From Lentisphaerota bacterium (GTDB lineage Bacteria; Verrucomicrobiota; Kiritimatiellia; JAAZAB01): DNA of 10,799 nucleotides. The DNA is taken from positions 1 through 10,799 of the forward strand of contig JACQHI010000228.1 in assembly GCA_016199105.1 (NCBI GenBank). The letters are read 5' to 3'. Each line of letters opens with the position of its first letter. Within the stretch, counting starts at the first letter, position 1. Of the stretch, positions 1-6,246 are shown one piece after another. The notes under the pieces are model-generated. The model was not told the origin of the DNA. It did no database searches and was given only the letters and a program-made list of their open reading frames with translations. The position numbers and the translations under genes are program-made.

Positions 1-151
1 CGGCTCGCCGGAGTCTCGCCCTCCATGTTGCCAAATACGTGGTTTTCCAGGCGTTTGGACGTGAGTCCCCGATCCGGATCGGGGCCAACGCTTGTCCCGC
101 CATCTGATTCTTGTCTATGAAACAAAACTGGCGCACATAGGAGAGACCGTT
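1..151. other. left-edge region without a recognised gene
   Basis: No frame in this stretch encodes anything I recognise. One + frame is open from the left edge to a TGA at 118-120, but its translation has no known motif. The stretch contains a perfect 18-base palindrome (67-84). It also holds a weak promoter-like pair, TTGTCC at 92-97 and TATGAA at 116-121 with an 18-base spacer, and the ribosome binding site of the next gene, AGGAGAG at 139-145. The 12-mer at 89-100 matches 2032-2043 at 11 of 12 positions, so part of it may belong to a dispersed repeat. Confidence 0.4.
67..84. repeat. perfect 18-base palindrome
   Basis: CCCCGATC followed by CGGATCGGGG reads the same on both strands over all 18 bases, with no spacer. 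It lies 67 bases upstream of the start codon at 152. It could be an operator for a dimeric regulator, half of a dispersed repeat, or the stem of a terminator for a gene to the left. No T-run follows on the + strand (the next bases are CCAACG), so a classical terminator is unlikely. The pattern is certain; the role is open. Confidence 0.6.
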
Positions 152-1216
152 ATGAAGAAAAACACAAAATCGCTTATGACAACGCTCGGAATCCAGGAAC
201 CGGTTGCATATCAGATTGTCCAGCGGCAAGGCTTCGAGCCCGCCATGGCTCATGAGCACGGCAATACCGCCGCCCGGGGACGAGGGCTGTTCCCTGTCAG
301 GCTGAAATCGGCTCCGCCCGCCAAGACGCTGTTGCAATATCGTGCCGTGCCGCTGAAAAACGCCTTTGGCCAGGGCGTGGAGTGGACGCCGTTCGAGGTT
401 CCAACCGATCCCGTGGCCTGCGTTCCCGCCGGGGGATGGTACCGGCTGGAAATTCGCGCGTGGGCGAATGACACCGTGCAGGCGTTTGGATCGGTTGAGC
501 CGGTGGGCGTCGGTGAAGTTTTCCTGATCGCCGGACAGTCCTATGCCGACAACTGCAACGACGAATTGTTGCGGGTCGGCGACCCCGAAGGGCGCGTTGC
601 CGCGTATGATCCGGCGACCGGACAGTGGCGGATCGCGCACGATCCGCAGCCCACCCCGTCAGGACATCGCGATGGCAGCCTCTGGCCGATCCTGGGCGAC
701 ATGCTGCTTTCCATGGCCCGCGTCCCCATCGGTTTCGTGAACGTCGCTGTCGGCGGCACCGCATCGTCCACCTGGCTTCCCGGCCAGACGAATTACCGGA
801 ACCTCGTGAAGGCGGGAAAGGCCATCGGACGGTTTCGCCACGTCCTGTGGCAGCAGGGCGAATCGGATGTGATCGGCGGAGTTTCGACGGCGACGTATGC
901 CGGCAACATTACCGCCATCAGGAAAGCTTCCGCGAGAGAGTGGGGATTCCAGCCGCCGTGGCTCCTCGCCAAGTCAACGCTTCACCCGATGGTGTATAAC
1001 AACCCGGCCGGCGAACAGAAGATACGCCAAGCCATTGCCCGGCTCTGGGCCCGGAAGGGCTTCGCCCCCGGTCCTGACACCGATATCCTCGGCGGCGACC
1101 ATCGCGGCGGCCCGGAATCCCGCCGGCATTTCTCGCCCCAAGGCCAGCGCGCGGCCGGCCTCTTGTGGTTTTCCTCCGTCTGGACCGCGCTTCACGCGCG
1201 GCGGCGAGGCGACTGA
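152..1216 (+). CDS. SGNH/GDSL hydrolase, sialate O-acetylesterase-like
   Basis: Predicted carbohydrate esterase of the SASA type (SGNH fold), which removes acetyl groups from sugars or polysaccharides. I start it at ATG 152 because AGGAGAG ends seven bases upstream; in-frame codons reach back to 92 but have no such site. The product has 354 residues. The first ~110 look like a beta-sandwich domain. SGNH block I is GQSYAD with nucleophile Ser130. A Gly-Gly block lies at 201-202, WQQGESD at 233-239, and the catalytic His is probably His326 in HFSPQGQ. Families of this type usually have Asp three residues before the His (DxxH); here that position is Ser323, with Asp316 further up. No signal peptide is evident, which is odd for a polysaccharide esterase. 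It converges on the LolA-like gene with a 13-base gap. The fold is confident, the substrate unknown. Confidence 0.82.
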   Translation: MKKNTKSLMTTLGIQEPVAYQIVQRQGFEPAMAHEHGNTAARGRGLFPVRLKSAPPAKTLLQYRAVPLKNAFGQGVEWTPFEVPTDPVACVPAGGWYRLEIRAWANDTVQAFGSVEPVGVGEVFLIAGQSYADNCNDELLRVGDPEGRVAAYDPATGQWRIAHDPQPTPSGHRDGSLWPILGDMLLSMARVPIGFVNVAVGGTASSTWLPGQTNYRNLVKAGKAIGRFRHVLWQQGESDVIGGVSTATYAGNITAIRKASAREWGFQPPWLLAKSTLHPMVYNNPAGEQKIRQAIARLWARKGFAPGPDTDILGGDHRGGPESRRHFSPQGQRAAGLLWFSSVWTALHARRRGD

Positions 1217-1229
1217 TCCTCAACGAACG

Positions 1230-2003
1230 TTAAAATGTCGAGTCGAAGTCCGCGGTGAACTCGACGCCCTTGAAAAAGGACTTCGCGTCGAACAGGCCGG
1301 CTGCAATAGGCTGGTTGACGATCAGATTGCCGATGCGGCGGGTTTCCTGGGCGGCCATCGCGGGCTCCAGCATAACGCCTTTCTGCAGACAGGGAATCCA
1401 GCAATCGTCCGAGACCTTCGTAAACTGGCTGTATTCGTAAACGGCCACCTTGTCTTTCATGTCGTCCGCCCGGAAAAACTCCAGCCGGGCCAGCCGCCCG
1501 TCGGCATCGCAGCCGAGGACGACATAGACTTTCTCGGTTTTATATCCGCGCCGCACCGGCAATTCCGGCGTGCTTTCCAGCACGGTCTCGGGCGCGTTCC
1601 GGAACCGGGTCAGGTGCTCCATCGGCGTGGCGGGTATGTTGTTCACCGTCCTCAGCCAATCGGCATCCAGCGACTGGATCGGCCGCGAGAACCCCTTGGG
1701 CGCCCCTTCCTGGTAATAATAGAGCGTGGCGCCGTCCGACACGATCCGGCGCTTCATCGGGGCGATATTCTCGACGTGAACCTGGTTCGGCTTCCGGTAA
1801 TAGACGCGGGTCAACCACTCCACGGACGACTTCTCGGTCCGGACTTCCTTGCGAATATCGCCGCTCAGCGACTCGATCCGTTCGTACCCTTGGCAGAGCT
1901 TTTCCACCACGGTCGGCTCGGCGGCCGAGGCGGCCAGCGAAAAGGCCCAACACATCCAGGCCGGCCCGATTCCAAACATCAGTTGTCGTTGCCAAAATCT
2001 CAT
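1230..2003 (-). CDS. LolA-like outer-membrane lipoprotein-sorting protein
   Basis: A 257-residue exported protein of the LolA-like superfamily, whose members are periplasmic half-barrels that bind lipid or lipoprotein acyl chains. The first ~28 residues form a signal peptide: basic MRFWQRQ, a hydrophobic stretch, then AASAA before EPT. Family features follow: an amphipathic helix (VVEKLCQGYERIESLSGDI), then alternating strands with YYRKPNQVHVEN and the typical VSDGATLYYY turn (about residues 67-98). A second sheet half runs to the C-terminus. Only a weak AGG precedes the ATG. It is transcribed alone or after the 59-residue gene, 160 bases away. Without LolB or a lipoprotein locus beside it, a role in lipoprotein transport is not shown. 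Many such paralogues in PVC bacteria have no assigned cargo. Confidence 0.72.
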   Translation of the reverse strand: MRFWQRQLMFGIGPAWMCWAFSLAASAAEPTVVEKLCQGYERIESLSGDIRKEVRTEKSSVEWLTRVYYRKPNQVHVENIAPMKRRIVSDGATLYYYQEGAPKGFSRPIQSLDADWLRTVNNIPATPMEHLTRFRNAPETVLESTPELPVRRGYKTEKVYVVLGCDADGRLARLEFFRADDMKDKVAVYEYSQFTKVSDDCWIPCLQKGVMLEPAMAAQETRRIGNLIVNQPIAAGLFDAKSFFKGVEFTADFDSTF

Positions 2004-2016
2004 ATACGACCTGTCA

Positions 2017-2064
2017 CACGGCCTACCCGAGCGCTCGTCCCGCGCCTGGCAGGATCGGCCAGGG
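2017..2064. repeat. dispersed repeat, long copy
   Basis: The outer parts of this 48-base stretch match 3661-3687 almost exactly. CACGGCCTACCCGAGCG (2017-2033) differs at one base from 3661-3677, and CGGCCAGGG closes both copies. This copy carries 21 extra bases between them. It also contains the perfect 10-base palindrome CGAGCGCTCG (2028-2037) and a hairpin CCTGGC/GCCAGG (2045-2050 with 2058-2063). A further stem GGGAG/CTCCC (2062-2066 with 2074-2078) overlaps its end. It sits just upstream of the LolA-like start codon. Confidence 0.6.
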
Positions 2065-2100
2065 AGTGCGACCCTCCCAAAACAAATTGTGGGGATGATT

Positions 2101-2151
2101 CAATGGTTCATGGTTGGGTTCGTCCAACAACCATGGAACTGTGAACCGTTG
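2101..2151. repeat. 51-base nested inverted repeat
   Basis: CAATGGTTCA (2101-2110) pairs with TGAACCGTTG (2142-2151) at 9 of 10 positions. Inside it CATGGTTG (2109-2116) is the exact complement of CAACCATG (2128-2135), so the inner and outer stems share two bases. It begins 12 bases past the stop of the 59-residue gene and lies upstream of the LolA-like gene. A T-rich TTTGTTTT follows on the minus strand only some 16 bases later, so a canonical intrinsic terminator is doubtful. With the repeat at 2017-2078 it fills almost the whole 2004-2163 gap. Confidence 0.55.
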
Positions 2152-2163
2152 AAACCCACCCAA

Positions 2164-2343
2164 TCAGGCGTCCTTCAACGGCATGGGGTTGCAGAGGTTC
2201 TTGCCGGACGTGGCGGCGCGGCCGCAGTTGAAGCAGAGAAATTTCGGATGCTTCACCAGCTTGCGGATTTCATCGTAGCGCGCCTCGCTCGCCAGCACGC
2301 AGAGATGCCCCTTGTGCGATCCTTTGCAGACAGTCTTGGCCAT
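2164..2343 (-). CDS. small Cys/His-rich probable zinc-binding protein, 59 aa
   Basis: A 59-residue basic protein of unknown function. The start at 2343 is chosen over an in-frame codon at 2427 because AGGAG lies 11 bases before this ATG. The longer frame would also overlap the preceding gene's end. Likely metal ligands are Cys6, His10, His13 and Cys15 in VCKGSHKGHLC, then Cys37 and Cys40 in FLCFNCGRAA, and Cys51 in NLCNP. A CxxCGRxA segment followed by a short LCxP tail recurs in small uncharacterised proteins of many Gram-negative anaerobes, as I recall; I know no proven function. A zinc-ribbon-like fold is inference. A candidate promoter (2393-2421) lies inside the end of the upstream gene, so it may be transcribed separately. 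Confidence 0.68.
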   Translation of the reverse strand: MAKTVCKGSHKGHLCVLASEARYDEIRKLVKHPKFLCFNCGRAATSGKNLCNPMPLKDA

Positions 2344-2392
2344 GATTTTGTATTCTCCTAATGGCTTTGTGGAACGTCGCTTATCCCGTCCG

Positions 2393-2421
2393 TCAATACC
2401 GGCTGAACCCGCCAATGTCAA
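2393..2421 (-). promoter_or_regulatory. candidate sigma70-type promoter for the 59-aa gene
   Basis: On the minus strand TTGACA (2421-2416) is a perfect -35 hexamer. It is followed by a 17-base spacer and TATTGA (2398-2393), which matches TATAAT at only three positions. It points at the small Cys-rich gene, whose start is 50 bases further on. The -35 box lies across the stop codon of the 102-residue gene. The weak -10 box limits confidence. Confidence 0.35.
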
Positions 2422-2726
2422 GCCCATGGAGGCTCACGAAGAAAAACCCCGTGCGAGTATTCGCGCCGGTCCTCTTCGTTCGTGGCCTGCGCCTGTTCGA
2501 GCCAGCTCATCCATACCCGGTCCAGTTCCTCATCCGTCAAGGACTTCAAATCCAGATCTTCTTCGCTGAGAAACTCGTCGCGCATTCCGTTCATGCCGCA
2601 GCAATTCGCATTATGGCCGCCAACGTTCCGGATGACAGGCAAGAATGCCTGTCTTACTGGGAGTAAGTCGGCCATTCCTGGCTGACTCAGGCGTCGAACG
2701 GCGTCATCATGCGAATTGCTGCTCAT
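2418..2726 (-). CDS. small acidic protein coupled to the nucleotidyltransferase, 102 aa
   Basis: Not a protein I can name. Its ATG overlaps the TGA of the preceding gene (ATGA at 2726-2723), and GGGAG lies seven bases upstream inside that gene, so translation should be coupled. The protein has two parts. Residues 2-43 or so are encoded by a hairpin-rich, inverted-repeat-bounded element (2598-2722) and look unlike normal protein. From Met48 on it is acidic and probably helical (DLDLKSLTDEELDRVWMSWL), ending in a Tyr/Arg-containing tail with REPPWA. The second part is probably the ancestral protein, about 55 residues. Internal ATGs at 2594 and 2585 lack a ribosome binding site. Given its partner, an antitoxin or accessory role is possible but unproven. 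Confidence 0.6.
   Translation of the reverse strand: MSSNSHDDAVRRLSQPGMADLLPVRQAFLPVIRNVGGHNANCCGMNGMRDEFLSEEDLDLKSLTDEELDRVWMSWLEQAQATNEEDRREYSHGVFLREPPWA
2598..2722. mobile_element. REPIN-like hairpin element bounded by inverted repeats
   Basis: The outer arms GCAGCAATTCGCATTATG (2598-2615) and CATCATGCGAATTGCTGC (2705-2722) are inverted copies with 17 of 18 positions matching. Inside lie two 20-base hairpins with 4-base loops. The first is GACAGGCA/TGCCTGTC (2634-2641 with 2646-2653, loop AGAA), a perfect stem. The second is GTCGGCCA/TGGCTGAC (2667-2674 with 2679-2686, loop TTCC), with one mismatch. Compared with the reverse complement of the first, the second agrees at 14 of 20 positions, and several differences are compensatory. 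Two REP-type hairpins in opposite orientation are the layout of REPIN elements. The whole unit lies in frame inside the 102-residue gene. No transposase is in the window; a RAYT elsewhere would be needed. Confidence 0.6.
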
Positions 2727-3526
2727 GCTGGCGCTCCCGGCAAGGCGAATGGAAGCCGGCCTTCGGCGCGCTTGACCATCGCGTCATGCGCGTCACGGAT
2801 GGCCATCCCGTCCATCTCGCGGGCCACATCAGACCAGGCCTGACTCCATGGTTCAGCCACCGCCATGTAGGCGGCCAGCCGCTCTTCATTGGCGTGCATC
2901 AGACGCCGGCGCTCCGCGTCCAGCGCGGCTTCCAGCGCCTCGACGCCGTCGCGGACAGCCAGAAGCGCGGGCCGCCGCCGTGCCAGGGAAACGATCTTGT
3001 CGGGATGTGTTGCCGCAAGTTCCATGAGATCGCGCGCACTACGGGAGCACAGGATTTGCTCGTCCGCATCGCTCATGCGTCTGGCCAGTTCGCCGATCAC
3101 GGCATAGTCCTTCTCCCTGTTCGTTTTTTTAAGCTCCACCAGGTCTTTGGCGCCGACAAAAGGGAACTCGCGGTGTTCCTGTTCCCGCCACAGCCGTTTG
3201 ACCGCATCGCCATCCAACCGTGGCGGACGGGTGACGAAGTCCGTTCGCACGCGCAATCCCTTCCAGGCGAATTCCAAGTGCGAACTCCAACCGCCGGCCA
3301 GCCAGCGGATATCCAACGGCGCTCCAAACCGATAGTGCGCGCCGTATCCCGCCAGCACCGATACAACATGGCGCAGGGCCTCCTCGTCCTCCCTCAAAAT
3401 CCAATCGCCATCCTTGCTCATGATAGCCAGGCGATGCAGAACCACGGCCTGTCCACCGCTCAATATCGCGCGCAGTCTGCCGCCATTGAACTGCCGGGTG
3501 AGTTCGAGATAGATGTTGGCGCTCAT
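2723..3526 (-). CDS. nucleotidyltransferase-fold protein, 267 aa
   Basis: Probable member of the polymerase-beta-type nucleotidyltransferase superfamily, in the broad group that includes AbiEii/MNT-like toxins and substrate-modifying enzymes. The N-terminal motif LSGGQAVVLHRL with SKDGDWIL gives Ser23-Gly24-Gly25 and the aspartate pair Asp39 and Asp41. A third acidic residue is likely Asp96 in VRTDFVTRPP. Next, FVGAKDLVELKKTNREKDYAVIGELARR (121-150) matches the helix that follows the catalytic core in these families, where a Lys and an Arg-x-Lys-Asp pattern are typical. The C-terminal third (about 190-240) is helical and charged, with no recognised domain. The ribosome binding site is poor. 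It overlaps the small gene downstream by four bases. The fold is fairly secure; substrate and biological role are unknown. Confidence 0.62.
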   Translation of the reverse strand: MSANIYLELTRQFNGGRLRAILSGGQAVVLHRLAIMSKDGDWILREDEEALRHVVSVLAGYGAHYRFGAPLDIRWLAGGWSSHLEFAWKGLRVRTDFVTRPPRLDGDAVKRLWREQEHREFPFVGAKDLVELKKTNREKDYAVIGELARRMSDADEQILCSRSARDLMELAATHPDKIVSLARRRPALLAVRDGVEALEAALDAERRRLMHANEERLAAYMAVAEPWSQAWSDVAREMDGMAIRDAHDAMVKRAEGRLPFALPGAPA

Positions 3527-3619
3527 CGCTAAGACGCATGCTAGGGCGGAGGCATGCGGAAAGCAAGCACGCCGTTCGCCGGAAAAAGGCGGGGCACTCC
3601 TTCTCAGAACAACATTTCT

Positions 3620-3648
3620 TTGCTCTGCGCCGCCGGGAAGCGTATAAC
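3620..3648 (+). promoter_or_regulatory. candidate sigma70-type promoter for the glycosidase operon
   Basis: TTGCTC (3620-3625; three matches to TTGACA), a 17-base spacer and TATAAC (3643-3648; five matches to TATAAT) are placed to transcribe the glycosidase gene. They would give a leader of about 60 bases containing the hairpin at 3666-3686. The -35 box is poor. Confidence 0.35.
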
Positions 3649-3660
3649 CGGGGCCTGCTT

Positions 3661-3687
3661 CACGGCCTGCCCGAGCGTCGGCCAGGG
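3661..3687. repeat. dispersed repeat, short copy, with leader hairpin
   Basis: These 27 bases match the long copy at 2017-2064 at 26 positions once its 21 extra bases are removed. Internally CCTGCCCGA (3666-3674) pairs with TCGGCCAGG (3678-3686) at 8 of 9 positions around a GCG loop. It lies between the promoter candidate and the start codon at 3718, so the hairpin would be in the mRNA leader. Confidence 0.6.
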
Positions 3688-3717
3688 TTCAACTGTTACT
3701 CGGAGAAAATAATAGTT

Positions 3718-6228
3718 ATGAAAAAGACATCGCGCCGCACACCCTCCCCTGCCAAGCCGTCCACCGCTTCACCTGCGCGCTCTCCCCGCCACGAGCCCTC
3801 CTTCGAGGACGCGCAGGGCTGGTGGAACAAGATGCTGCTGCCGGTCACGTTTTTGGGCGTTCCCGGCTCGCCCCGGAATCCCGCCGTGCTCTGGAATGCC
3901 GGGCTGATTTTCTCCGCCCAGCTCCGCCGCTTCCATCCCTTCTGGCGGCACTGGGCGTTCCCGGCCGGGCACGCCGCCGAATTCGCCGGCTACGAGCCGG
4001 ACGGCATTCAACTGGAATTCTCCTTCGGCGACACCTGGCACCTGCCGGACCGTCCGAACAATACCGCCGGCGAAGTCCATCAGGAACTGATGGATGGCCG
4101 GATGCCGATCGTCAACACCCGCCTGAAACATGCCGGACTCGACTGGTCCGCCACGATGTTCTCCCGGCTCGTGAACGGCGACACGGCGGAATCCGGCAAC
4201 GAGCCCCTGCTCACGGAGGTGCGCTGGACCGCCACCAATCCAACGGACGCCCCGATCAAGGCCCAGTGCGCCTGTCATCTTCACGAACCCCATATCAGCC
4301 TTGGCTACACCATCGAGTGGCAGGCCGGCGCCCCGCGTCGCTTCTGTCCCATCGTCTGGCAGGCCCCCATGCTCCTCAACGAGGTCGGCAAGGCGCGTCT
4401 GGCCATCCTCGCGGAACGGGGCGGTGATGTCTCGTTCCAGGGCGCTTTGACCGAGGAACAAGTCAAGCGCGCGGACTCGAAGCTGGCCGAACAGGGCGTG
4501 GACAAGGATTCCCTGATCTTCCGCGTGGAGGTGCCCCCTCGCGAATCGCGCTCCGTCCGTCTTCTGATTCCCTTCTTCTATCTGGACGCGGGGACGCTTC
4601 TGCGGGAACTGGCAACACCGTTCGATCAGGCGCTGTTCGCCGCCCGCCGTTATTGGGAAGGCGTCTATGCCAAAGCCGGACAACTCCGCTCGCCCGAGCC
4701 CATCGTCAACGATTCCTTCGACGCCTATCTGTATCAGGCGATGCTGGCCACCGGCCGCCGTCCGCGGACCGGTCCCTGGATCCTGAAAACCAGCCCCAAC
4801 AACTACGAGCACCTCTGGAGCGCCCACGCCTCCATCGGCGCTTACAGCATGGACCTGCGCGGACAGCACGAATGGAGCCGCCGCATCTTCGACACCTTCC
4901 TCGAACACCAGGGGCCGATCCCCGCCTCCGCGCTCCACCTGTTCGGCGACAAGCAGGTGGACGCCAGCGAAGGCTTCAGCGCGCATCCCGGTTTCCTCGG
5001 CAATATCGAGGGGCACATGGCCATCCTCTGGACCTTCTATCACGGCTGGATCCTCTGGGGCATCGCCCAGCACGCGCACCTGACGGGCGACTGGGCCTGG
5101 TTCAACCGCCACCTGGACAAACTCATCCTTGCCTGCGAATGGATCGTGGAGCAGCGCCGCCGCACGAGTTTGAGAGACGCCAAGGGCAACAAGGTCATCT
5201 CCTACGGCATGATGCCGGCCGCCAACGCCTTCGACTGGGGCTTCGGCCACGTGTTCTGGTCAGACGCGCACACCTGGCGCGGACTCGACGCGATCGTCCA
5301 ATGCCTGGAAAGCCTCCGGCATCCCAAGGCGGCGCGCTATCGCGAGGAGACGGAAGCCTACCGGCAGGACCTGATCGCCGCCGTCGTCCGCAGCCGCGAC
5401 CTCGCGCCGCCCGTCCCGCTGAAAGGCAAGGCAACCATTCCCTTCGTTCCGATGTGCACGGAAATGCTCGACTACGCCAAGATGGATTGGACTTACATCG
5501 CCTGTGGTCCGCTCAATCTGGCCTGGGCGGGCGTCGTTCCGGCCCGTCATGAGCTCGTTGACCAGATGCTCGCCTTTATCGAGGCCGGCCGGCCGGCCAA
5601 AAAGGAGATACCGAAAGCCGCAGCCATCCCATCCCGGGAATGTTTCACCGAAGCGAACCTGACTTGTGACGGGCGGACGCAGCTGTGGCGGCGCCGCCTG
5701 ACGTACGAACCCGGCTGGCTGGCGCATGCCTTCGTGTCCCGCGACCGCGACGACCTGCCCGAATTCTTCGAGGCCATGTACAGCCAGCTTTCCAACGGCG
5801 GCCAGCACGTAAACCTGCGGTCCCCCGTCGAATCGCGGGAAGGCGTGGCCTGGTGCCAGCCGGGACAGGCGAACCTGCTCTGGCTGATACGCGACATGCT
5901 GGTGAGGGAACAGGAAAACACCCTGCTCCTCGCCGGCGCCTGCCCGCGCGCCTGGCTGGCGAAGGGCCAGACGATCGAAATCCGGGACCTGCCGACACGG
6001 TTCGGCAAGGTCAGCTTCCTGCTCAAGGCCGAATCCGACAAGCCGGTCATTCGCGGCATCATGGATTTCGCGTTCCGGACCCCGCCCGCGAGCATCCGGC
6101 TGCGTCTGCGGCTTCCGGGCGGCGCGTTGCCGAAAAAGGTTTCCGTGAACGGCAAGAGCGTTCCGCCGTCGGGCAACGAGTGGCTGGACCTGCCAACGGA
6201 TTGTCAAACGATCGAAGCGCAGTATTGA
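3718..6228 (+). CDS. six-hairpin glycosidase-like protein, 836 aa
   Basis: Large predicted carbohydrate-active protein of the (alpha/alpha)6-barrel (six-hairpin glycosidase-like) superfamily; I cannot assign a GH number. The start at 3718 is preferred: GGAG at 3702-3705 precedes it, MKKTSRRT is a normal start, and the upstream in-frame extension reads through the dispersed repeat. The order seems to be a basic Pro/Ser-rich N-terminus (1-28), a beta-sandwich (about 35-300, Trp-rich), the helical barrel (about 310-720, with TSPNNYEHLWSAH near 358-370 and GFLGNIEGHM near 423-432), and a short C-terminal beta-domain ending in VSVNGKSVPP. No signal peptide is visible, suggesting cytoplasmic action on imported oligosaccharides or a non-classical route. 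Acidic residues in the barrel are plausible catalysts, but I cannot pick a pair. The ABM-domain gene follows after 18 bases, probably in one operon. Confidence 0.7.
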   Translation: MKKTSRRTPSPAKPSTASPARSPRHEPSFEDAQGWWNKMLLPVTFLGVPGSPRNPAVLWNAGLIFSAQLRRFHPFWRHWAFPAGHAAEFAGYEPDGIQLEFSFGDTWHLPDRPNNTAGEVHQELMDGRMPIVNTRLKHAGLDWSATMFSRLVNGDTAESGNEPLLTEVRWTATNPTDAPIKAQCACHLHEPHISLGYTIEWQAGAPRRFCPIVWQAPMLLNEVGKARLAILAERGGDVSFQGALTEEQVKRADSKLAEQGVDKDSLIFRVEVPPRESRSVRLLIPFFYLDAGTLLRELATPFDQALFAARRYWEGVYAKAGQLRSPEPIVNDSFDAYLYQAMLATGRRPRTGPWILKTSPNNYEHLWSAHASIGAYSMDLRGQHEWSRRIFDTFLEHQGPIPASALHLFGDKQVDASEGFSAHPGFLGNIEGHMAILWTFYHGWILWGIAQHAHLTGDWAWFNRHLDKLILACEWIVEQRRRTSLRDAKGNKVISYGMMPAANAFDWGFGHVFWSDAHTWRGLDAIVQCLESLRHPKAARYREETEAYRQDLIAAVVRSRDLAPPVPLKGKATIPFVPMCTEMLDYAKMDWTYIACGPLNLAWAGVVPARHELVDQMLAFIEAGRPAKKEIPKAAAIPSRECFTEANLTCDGRTQLWRRRLTYEPGWLAHAFVSRDRDDLPEFFEAMYSQLSNGGQHVNLRSPVESREGVAWCQPGQANLLWLIRDMLVREQENTLLLAGACPRAWLAKGQTIEIRDLPTRFGKVSFLLKAESDKPVIRGIMDFAFRTPPASIRLRLRLPGGALPKKVSVNGKSVPPSGNEWLDLPTDCQTIEAQY

Positions 6229-6246
6229 GAGAAGAGGAGTTCCCAC

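Larger units (their letters stand above)
3527..3717. other. divergent intergenic region, 191 bases
   Basis: This gap separates the minus-strand nucleotidyltransferase gene from the plus-strand glycosidase gene and should hold promoters for both. A + strand promoter candidate lies at 3620-3648 and the dispersed repeat's short copy at 3661-3687. Near the minus-strand start GCATGC occurs twice (around 3536 and 3553) about ten bases apart. I found no convincing minus-strand promoter. Confidence 0.5.

Noticed and set aside
897..2144. A 415-codon open frame on the + strand
   Set aside because: It crosses from an out-of-phase frame of the SGNH gene into the antisense of the LolA-like gene; both have recognisable proteins, and this translation has no known motif.
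2101..2151. Intrinsic terminator of the 59-residue gene
   Set aside because: The stem is in the right place, but no T-run follows directly on the minus strand, so it is listed only as an inverted repeat.
3538..3717. In-frame upstream extension of the glycosidase gene
   Set aside because: It reads through the dispersed repeat and the promoter candidate; the start at 3718 has a ribosome binding site and a normal Lys-rich beginning.
3769..5250. A 493-codon open frame on the minus strand, and a similar one at 5260-6255
   Set aside because: Both are antisense to the glycosidase gene; long antisense frames are expected in GC-rich coding DNA, and the translations have no domain-like pattern.
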